DNA of 64,000 nt, from the NCBI GenBank assembly GCA_021186555.1, contig JAJKFL010000006.1:4244715-4308714 (forward strand). Reading direction: 5' to 3'. Each line of letters starts with the position of its first letter. Within the stretch, counting starts at the first letter, position 1. The DNA comes from Reticulitermes speratus. Lineage: Eukaryota > Arthropoda > Insecta > Blattodea > Rhinotermitidae. Below, in pieces: positions 58,061 through 64,000 of this stretch. Both the position numbers and the translations under genes were made by a program. The notes under the pieces are model-generated. The model did not search any database. It was not told the DNA's origin and was given only the letters and a program-made list of their open reading frames with translations.

Positions 58061-58818
58061 CGTGGACACTTCGGAAAGTAGATCAGAAGTATCTGGAAAG
58101 TTTTGAAATGTGGTGCTGGAGAAGAATGGAGAAGACCAGTTGGACCGATCGTGTGAGAAATGAAGAAGTATTACATAGAGTGAAGGAGGAGAGGAATATC
58201 GTACATACAATAAAAAGAAGAAAGGCTAACTGGATTGGTCACATCTTGCGTAGAAACTGCCTTCTGAAACACGTGATTGAAGGACAGTTAGAGGGAAGGA
58301 TAGAAATGAAGGGAAGACGAGGGAGAAGACGTAAGCAGCTACTGGATGACCTTAAGGAAAAGAGAAGATACTGGAAATTTAAAGAGGAAGCACTAGATCG
58401 CACTGTGTGGAGAACTCACTTTGGAAGAGGCTACGGACCTGTCGTAAGACAGACTGCAGAATGAAGAGGCTACGGACCTGTCGTAAGACAGGCTACAGAA
58501 TGAAGAGGCTACGGACCTGTCGTAAGACAGGCTACAGAATGAAGAGGCTACGGACCTGTCGTAAGACAGGCTACAGAATGAAGAGGCTACGGACCTGTCG
58601 TAAGACAGGCTACAGAATGAAGAGGCTACGGACCTGTCGTAAGACAGGCTACAGAATGAAGAGGCTACGGACCTGTCGTAAGACAGACTGCAGAATGAAG
58701 AGGCTACGGACCTGTCGTAAGACTGGCTACAGAATGAAGAGGCTACGGACCTGTCGTAAGACAGGCTACAGAATGAAGAGGCTACGGACCTGTCGTAAGA
58801 CTGGCTACAGAATGAATG
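58061..58818 (+). mobile_element. LINE-1 3' fragment with amplified tail, 15-bp target duplication
   Basis: 5'-truncated at the codons for ETWTLRKVDQKYL. The intact C-terminal frame reads MWCWRRMEKTSWTDRV to GRGYGPVVRQTAE and stops at 58462-58464. The terminal 39-bp unit, which overlaps the stop codon, is then present ten times (58425-58814). GAATG repeats follow. The direct repeats ACACTGTTTATGAAA at 58046-58060 and 58819-58833 enclose fragment and array together. Confidence 0.92.
58425..58814 (+). repeat. 39-bp array of the LINE-1 3' end, 10 units
   Basis: The unit contains AGAGGCTACGGACCTGTCGT and AAGACAGGCTACAGAATGA. Each unit holds the hairpin CCTGTC-GTAA-GACAGG. Two units carry the ancestral ACAGACTGCAG; most carry ACAGGCTACAG; two carry ACTGGCTACAG. 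Confidence 0.95.
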
Positions 58819-58833
58819 ACACTGTTTATGAAA

Positions 58834-59316
58834 GGTCACTTACGATGCATGCTGAAAAGTAGTTACAAGCATTACGTGGAGGTGACACAGGAAATGACTG
58901 CGGTACGGTTTACGAATTTTAAGAAAAAACCCCCGCACCTGCCTAGTATGACGTAACACTGCTGAAGATCGGGGGGGGGGGGGCCACAAACGACTTTCAG
59001 ATGATAAAGTAGTTACGTTCGTGAATGCCGAGGCCTGGTTAAGATAAATACAATCATGTTACCCACGAGCCTCGTTTTACGTCGTTACAAACGAGTACCT
59101 TTTCTCTCTCACGTCCGCGACTGCTTGCCCTGGCATTTAGCTCCTTCTGTCTGAAACTGGCTGGATAATAATCGTAATAAACTCGGTGTCTACAACACTG
59201 TTATCTTATTTCCCTCTCCTCTTGGCGCTTTCCACTGCCACAGCGCTCTGAAGTGCAGCACAGTGTGTCCCAAAAGCAGTACAATCGTGTGGATTACGCG
59301 CTTACGTATATCTAAC
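58834..59316. other. Unassigned; G run at 58969-58983
   Basis: Nothing else recognised. Confidence 0.4.
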
Positions 59317-59317
59317 G

Positions 59318-59432
59318 GCTCCAGGAAGCAGGACTCTGCTTGAGAAGCTGACAGTCACTCAGATGGTCAAAAAATTCTCAGACTTTTATAAATCCCAGAG
59401 GTTCATTACCGCGTTCACAACAGCCAGCCACT
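59318..59432 (-). mobile_element. LINE-2 3'-end fragment
   Basis: TCTGCTTGAGAAGCTGACAG, GAGGTTCATTACCGCGTTCA. Non-coding end only. Confidence 0.65.
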
Positions 59433-59449
59433 GAACCATATACAGAGCC

Positions 59450-59530
59450 AGTGAAATGCAAGATTTGAGGTTCTCACAGCGGTATTGTTGAAGAGTCAAG
59501 TCTATGGGGCGTGACGCTAACTCGCCCAGT
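59450..59530 (+). repeat. PAL-2 fragment
   Basis: AGATTTGAGGTTCTCACAGC, GAAGAGTCAAGTCTATGGGG, CGTGACGCTAAC, as at 54600-54655. Confidence 0.55.
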
Positions 59531-59689
59531 GCCACAGCGCCACATCGCACATGCATTTCCCACCGCCGCAAGGCAAAGAAAAACTAACGTTCTAATACAC
59601 TATAAGCCACAGAAAAGTTGAAAAAAAAAACTAGTACAATACAATTCAAAAGTTTTTAAGTAAGGCTGAGATCTCACACCACGGTTAGC

Positions 59690-59870
59690 ATATGTAATAC
59701 CACTCAATGACCTCCAGTTACACATTTTGATATTTTATACAAAGCCTAATGATGGCCCATTAGGGCCGAAACATGTAGCACGTTGAGAAAAAAGTAGTTT
59801 TTCAAAGAAAAAATTGTGTTTTGATGGTGTAGTTTAATTTACTGACATTTATAAACACAAACTGGCGTCA
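59690..59870 (+). repeat. PAL-1 fragment with intact stem
   Basis: CTAATGA (59746-59752), T, GGCCC/GGGCC with loop ATTA, GAAAC (59768-59772), ATGTAGCACGTTGAG. The third core base is A instead of G. Confidence 0.6.
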
Positions 59871-60240
59871 CACATTAAAAACAACGTCAGTTTAACTAAC
59901 AAATAGCTGGAACTAATACTTCCCTTTTCAATAAGAAACGATCAAATTATTCCTTTGAAAATGTGGCAACAACGACAATACATCAAAACTGTATTCACGC
60001 AGAAATACGTCAGAGAATGCTCGCTTCTAAACTCTCTGTCCTCTTGTCAGTCACCTAAGACGGTAATGGTTACAATGTACAACACCAAAATGGTTGTACT
60101 TGTTGATTTGCGTGGTATTACACTTGGGCTCCCACATTAACAGGTTGACACGTTTGAGAACCGGAAGCCGAGGACGGCATTTGGACCTACGACGAATATA
60201 TGAATGAAGCATGGAGAAAAATGGTATAATGAGGAAAATG
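59871..60240. other. Unassigned sequence
   Basis: No gene or repeat recognised. Confidence 0.35.
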
Positions 60241-60242
60241 GT

Positions 60243-60490
60243 AAAGTTGTCCCAATCCACGCCATGAAAGCGTATAGGGGGTATAGGAGTACAGCTTCAT
60301 TCATTCTTAACCTCGGCACCAGAAGAACGATGAGTGGTCAACTTCACGTCCCGGCCGCTCTACCCCCACGAAATAACCCCGGTACCCATTGAATTGGAGG
60401 CTGAGTGGGCCACAGAGCCGGTCTGGACGGTTCTGGAGATCCGTCCAGCCCACAACGTAGCCGCTAGCAGACTACGCTATCCCACTGCAC
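60243..60490 (-). mobile_element. SINE-A copy
   Basis: CACGCCATGAAAGCGTATAG, TTCATTCTTAACCTCGGCAC, CCGGCCGCTCTACCCCCACG, TTGGAGGCTGAGTGGGCCAC. The head region is shortened around the B box. Confidence 0.82.
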
Positions 60491-60639
60491 GACGATTAGC
60501 TTCACGATCTGTCCTCTTCATTAGAAACAACCCACATATTACCGTTACGCAAAATAATGCGTACGGAGACGGGACATTACCATGTTTTTAAACTGATCAG
60601 GCATTTAATACCCTGACCAACTTACGCACTTAAAGGTAA

Positions 60640-60904
60640 AGGTCACCCTAGAACAGGCCACGAAGGCCCAGAGGGGGAGTAGAGGTATAGCTCTACTCTT
60701 TCTTTAACCCTGACACTACAGGTCAACTGGGTGGTCAACGCCACGCCCCGGCCGCTTTACCCCCGGGAATGACCCGGTACCCATTGTACAGGAGGCCGGG
60801 TAGGCCCCAGGGCCGGTCTGGACGGGTGCGGAAAATCCGGGATTCGATCCCCGGACCGCCCAACTCGTAGCGAGTCGCTATACCGACTGAGCTATCCCGG
60901 CCCA
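60640..60904 (-). mobile_element. SINE-A copy, full length, reference for the family here
   Basis: On the minus strand it begins GGGCCGGGATAGCTCAGTCG, with A-box match TAGCTCAGTCGG. The B box is GGATCGAATCC (around 60840-60850). It continues GACCGGCCCTGGGGCCTACC, TCCCGGGGGTAAAGCGGCC, AGAAAGAGTAGAGCTATACC and CCCCCTCTGGGCCTTCGTGG. It directly abuts a PAL-1 hairpin at its head. Confidence 0.92.
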
Positions 60905-61036
60905 CTCCTACATGTTTCGGCACCGAGGTGCCATCATCAGGGAGTTATTCTGACAAAGGAGTATAAAGCCAGCACGTTTATACTTCTGAATGTGCATAGG
61001 TTTATGTTTTAATGATAAGAATATGCACGGTGTGAG
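60905..61036 (-). repeat. PAL-1 fragment with intact stem and following motif
   Basis: On the minus strand: CTGATGA (60934-60940), T, GGCACC/GGTGCC with a two-base loop, GAAAC (60914-60918), ATGTAGGA. On the plus strand ATATGCACGGTGTGAGCAAC follows at 61021. Confidence 0.72.
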
Positions 61037-61523
61037 CAACATAAAAACTGACCAGGCACTGTTTAGCTGTATCAAGCACACAACATAAAAACTGACCAGG
61101 CACTGTTTAGCTGTATCAAGCACACAACATAAAAACTGACCAGGCACTGTTTAGCTGTATCAAGCACACAACATAAAAACTGACCAGGCACTGTTTAGCT
61201 GTATCAAGCACACAGCATAAAAACTGACCAGGCACTGTTTAGCTGTATCAAGCACACAGCATAAAAACTGACCAGGCACTGTTTAGCTGTATCAAGCACA
61301 CAGCATAAAAACTGACCAGGCACTGTTTAGCTGTATCAAGCACACAGCATAAAAACTGACCAGGCACTGTTTAGCTGTATCAAGCACACAGCATAAAAAC
61401 TGACCAGGCACTGTTTAGCTGTATCAAGCACACAGCATAAAAACTGACCAGGCACTGTTTAGCTGTATCAAGCACACAGCATAAAAACTGACCAGGCACT
61501 GTTTAGCTGTATCAAGCACACAC
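61037..61523. repeat. 44-bp array, 11 units
   Basis: The unit contains ACATAAAAACTGACCAGGCA and CTGTTTAGCTGTATCAAGCA. The first unit starts inside the GCAACATAAAA end of the PAL-1-following motif, so the array probably grew from sequence at the PAL-1 boundary. CAACAT and CAGCAT variants divide it into two blocks. Confidence 0.95.
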
Positions 61524-62074
61524 AGCAGTATGACTGAAGGCACAAGTCAATTACTGCACGTAACAAGCAAATACAAATTTACCGTTGGAACTACATAACA
61601 AAGGCGCGTGGGCAGCGTCAGAATACGTGACAGGGCTTATCTTACTGCATTTATTTTACAAATTATAACAATAACTCTTACAAAACCGCAGCGTAGCCAG
61701 TGACAAGGGCCGTATCACCCCCCCCCCCCCCTACAAAGTTTCTGCTTGCAGCTCCGTCTACGTAACAGCAACTTTACGACAAGAACACTGCATAGGATGT
61801 CTTGAAACCTTCCAGGAAGGGAACCAGATGATGGTGGGAAGAAAGAGAGACGGAGAGAGAAGGTGGGAAATTATTACAAGAAGAGTAAAAATAACGATTT
61901 AATTACAAATTTAGAAGCATTCTGCGGGCGTTATTGGTCCCGGTTATATTTCCTCCTTCAATTAAGGAGAGTTTTAATTACCAGCGCTACTCAAGTCAGG
62001 CCGGTAATGGGCGGTACGATATTGTGATCCACACCGACTCATCCAACTGCTGCCTGCACCACCCACACTGCATC
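61524..62074. other. Unassigned; C run at 61708-61731
   Basis: Nothing else recognised. Confidence 0.4.
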
Positions 62075-62082
62075 GTCTACAG

Positions 62083-62618
62083 CAGTGGTATCCTGGGGTA
62101 CGCGTACCCCCGGGGGTACGCGAAGACATCTTAGGGGGCACGTAAAATAAAAAAAAAAAATATATATATATATATATTATTTCATGATAAACACTGAATA
62201 ATCAGGGCCAGATTTAGGGTTCGCCACAAGAGACCCGGACATAAGGACATGTGATTTGGGAGCGCCATTTCTCTCTCTCTCTCTCTCTCTCTCCTTTATG
62301 CGATTCTTATCTGGGCGACTAGTTTCATTTTATTCCACACAGTGCATATAATTTTGCTTTACTAAAATACCTTTGTTCCTTTATTAATTTTTATACGATA
62401 GACAATAATATATTTGTTATTTAATAGCTTGACTCTCCTTTTTGTCATTTAAAACTTATTATTTAATACATTATTTTGGATGTAATTTATTTAACTTATT
62501 TCAGATGTAGATTATAGACTGTGTATAACTTGAATTATGCACCAACAACTTTGGGGGTACAAAGTTGAAGAGAAATTATATGTGGGGGTACGCGAACATG
62601 AAGGGTTGAATACCGCTG
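62083..62618. mobile_element. hAT-like non-autonomous DNA transposon relic
   Basis: Ends CAGTGGTATCC and, inverted, CAGCGGTATTC, with GGGGTACGCG repeats just inside both ends. The flanking octamers GTCTACAG and GTCTATAC match in six of eight bases, consistent with an aged 8-bp target duplication. The interior has (TA)n at about 62159-62178 and (TC)n at 62270-62293. No transposase. Confidence 0.65.
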
Positions 62619-62626
62619 GTCTATAC

Positions 62627-62760
62627 CAGCGACTCCCAACCTACGGTCCGGGGAAGTTCTATTAAATGTAGTGCTGGGGACATCTCGTGCTTCCTCTAAT
62701 GCTTCACATCAGCGCTCTTTTGACACCCTTTAGAGCAGCGGTGCACAAATCCCATGCGAC
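62627..62760. mobile_element. Possible second hAT-like terminus
   Basis: CAGCGACTCCCAACCTACGG resembles a hAT 5' end; AGAGCAGCGGTGCACAAATC near 62733 could be another. No matching end or target duplication found. Confidence 0.3.
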
Positions 62761-63390
62761 TAAATTTCGTACATTTACAGTAAAATGGTTACTACATGCT
62801 CCATCAGCCTAAACATTCAGACACCCTGTATTTGCCCACGGACGAACATTTGGCAAGTTCGCTCCAGACACACAGCACAGTACATACATATCTTCAAGTA
62901 AAACGCCCGCTATTTTTGTCCGATTTCAACCTAAACCGAAATGTTCGATGAATTTTGATAAAATGTCACGAAAACCTGTTCAGAGGCTATTGCTCTGTTA
63001 CCACGAGGCACACAGGCACACACGACAAAGCCGGTAGGCGCGTCTTTTGCAAAGTTCAAGAAGTACAAAGCAAGCAGCGAGAACTGACGAGCTGGACTCG
63101 CGTTCAAGCCGAAAGCAGGTCGGACTTCAACCTGAAAGTAACTATACTGACAGATCTTTCGTGGTCTTTCTCAGTTCGCCCTGTAAATTATCGGGTTAAC
63201 GGCCCTGTTGTTTTCCCTCACACCTCTACCGATTTGTAAGAAACCTGCACAATACCGACGCTACCTAACTTCAGCAGATGATACAGTGTTGTCTGCGTCG
63301 TTCTCCCTGTCCTTCAATAACCACTACAAGAGATGTAAGGTGGAGTGGAGGTACAAAAGTTTGTGCGTGTATGTTGTACCTGTGCTGAAT
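62761..63390. other. Unassigned; possible repeat-F relic at 62780-62960
   Basis: AATGGTTACTACATGCTCC and GACACCCTGTATTTGCCCAC recall the repeat-F 5' end. The rest is unrecognised; the plus frame at 62955-63239 has no known motif. Confidence 0.35.
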
Positions 63391-63394
63391 TACG

Positions 63395-63605
63395 AAACCA
63401 CCAAGGCATGAAGACGTATGGGGTAGTGGAGACATAGCTCCACTCCCCAGCCGCTTCCACCTCTGGGGAAACGACCCCCGGTACACACTGGAAAGGAATC
63501 TGGGTAGACCCAGAGCGAATGTGAAGGCGATTGTAAATAAAAAAAGCTCCGCCTCGCCAGGTATCAAACCCCGATTCTCCGGTCGTCCAATCCGTATTGT
63601 AGTCA
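63395..63605 (-). mobile_element. SINE-A copy
   Basis: AGACATAGCTCCACTCCCCA, CTGGGGAAACGACCCCCGGT, GGTATCAAACCCCGATTCTC (B-box region) and GTCCAATCCGTATTGTAGTC at the head. Confidence 0.78.
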
Positions 63606-63625
63606 CTGTACATCATATAATGTTA

Positions 63626-64000
63626 TTCATTCATTCTGCAGTCTGTCTTACGACAGGTCCGTAGCCTCTTCCAAAGCCAGTTCTCCACACGGTGCGATCT
63701 AGTGCTTCCTCTTTCAATTTCCAGTATCTTCTCTTTTCCTTAAGGTCATCCAGTAGCTGCTTACGTCTTCTCCCTCGTCTTCCCGTCATTTCTATCCTTC
63801 CCTCTAACTTTCCTTCAATCACGTGTTTCAGAAGGCAGTTTCTACGCAAGATGTGACCAATCCAGTTAGCCTTTCTTCTTTTTATTGTATGTACGATATT
63901 CCTCTCCTCCTTCACTCTATGTAATACTTCTTCATTTCTCACACGATCGGTCCAACTGATCTTCTCCATTCTTCTCCAGCACCACATATCAAAACTTTCC
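63626..64000 (-). mobile_element. LINE-1 3' fragment, running off the window
   Basis: The minus frame MWCWRRMEKISWTDRV to GRGYGPVVRQTAE is intact. The tail is a short ATTC repeat at 63626-63635, and the 39-bp terminal unit is single. The 5' end lies beyond 64000, so a longer coding region may follow. Confidence 0.9.

Noticed and set aside
58407-58862. Arg/Lys-rich repeat peptide frame and a Ser-rich opposite frame
   Set aside because: Product of the 39-bp LINE-1 tail array; the real LINE frame ends at 58464.
1-64000. LTR retrotransposon, endogenous virus or Polinton
   Set aside because: No gag, protease, integrase, envelope or capsid-type motif and no paired long direct repeats were seen. 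The only RT is LINE-type.

Overview
The window looks like insect nuclear DNA, most likely a large, repeat-rich cockroach-type genome. That assignment rests on my memory of the LINE C-terminal protein families and tRNA-derived SINEs seen here, not on a database search. There is no operon structure, no bacterial signal and no CRISPR. Almost everything recognisable is mobile DNA or tandem repeat. I found one host gene fragment: the last two exons of a probable peroxin-1 (Pex1) gene on the minus strand (54365-54253 and 51850-51769). It has a GTAAGT donor, a TTTCAG acceptor, a phase that closes exactly, and an AATAAA signal just after the stop.

Mobile elements. (1) Three LINE lineages, each with its own 3' microsatellite tail. 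LINE-1 has a GAAT tail (648-983, 42465-43021, 58061-58818 and 63626-64000). LINE-2 has a TTAG/GTTA tail; its main copy at 26074-29065 carries an AP-endonuclease and reverse transcriptase and a 13-bp target duplication, and there are seven fragments. LINE-3 has a GAA tail (24225-24729, 14-bp duplication). (2) Four tRNA-derived SINE families, called A to D here, with about 25 copies. (3) Two families of fold-back repeats, PAL-1 and PAL-2, which I think are terminal pieces of Penelope-like elements. They share a covarying hairpin motif resembling a hammerhead ribozyme core. (4) A three-copy palindromic MITE with CAGGGTATAC termini, two other probable DNA-transposon relics, and a dispersed family called repeat F here.

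Layout. 1-6.6 kb: LINE and SINE fragments, one MITE, small palindromes. 6.6-9.0 kb: 25 x 91-bp array grown inside a SINE-B. 9.6-14 kb: PAL palindromes and SINEs. 14.6-15.2 kb: ACACAGAC array. 16-18.5 kb: SINEs. 18.6-19.75 kb: 19-bp array interrupted by a 0.7-kb PAL-1 palindrome. 20-26 kb: SINEs and LINE-3. 26-29 kb: LINE-2. 29.4-31.4 kb: 39/36-bp array. 31.4-34.7 kb: repeat F, a 30-bp array and a 114-bp array. 37.6-39.2 kb: 49-bp array beside SINE-A. 39.6-41 kb: palindromes. 42.5-43 kb: LINE-1. 46.8-47.8 kb: second 114-bp array. 48.8-49.5 kb: 41-bp array. 51.7-54.4 kb: Pex1 exons with an 82-bp array in the intron. 55.6-56.9 kb: repeat F with a 42-bp array. 58-58.8 kb: LINE-1 with an amplified tail. 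60-64 kb: SINEs, a 44-bp array, hAT-like relics and LINE-1.

The main theme is that thirteen tandem arrays cover about 13 kb, roughly a fifth of the window, and most of them grew from a defined piece of a dispersed element (SINE-B, SINE-A, LINE-1 3' end, PAL-1, repeat F). The long open frames in the window are by-products of arrays whose unit lengths are multiples of three or lack stops, not genes.
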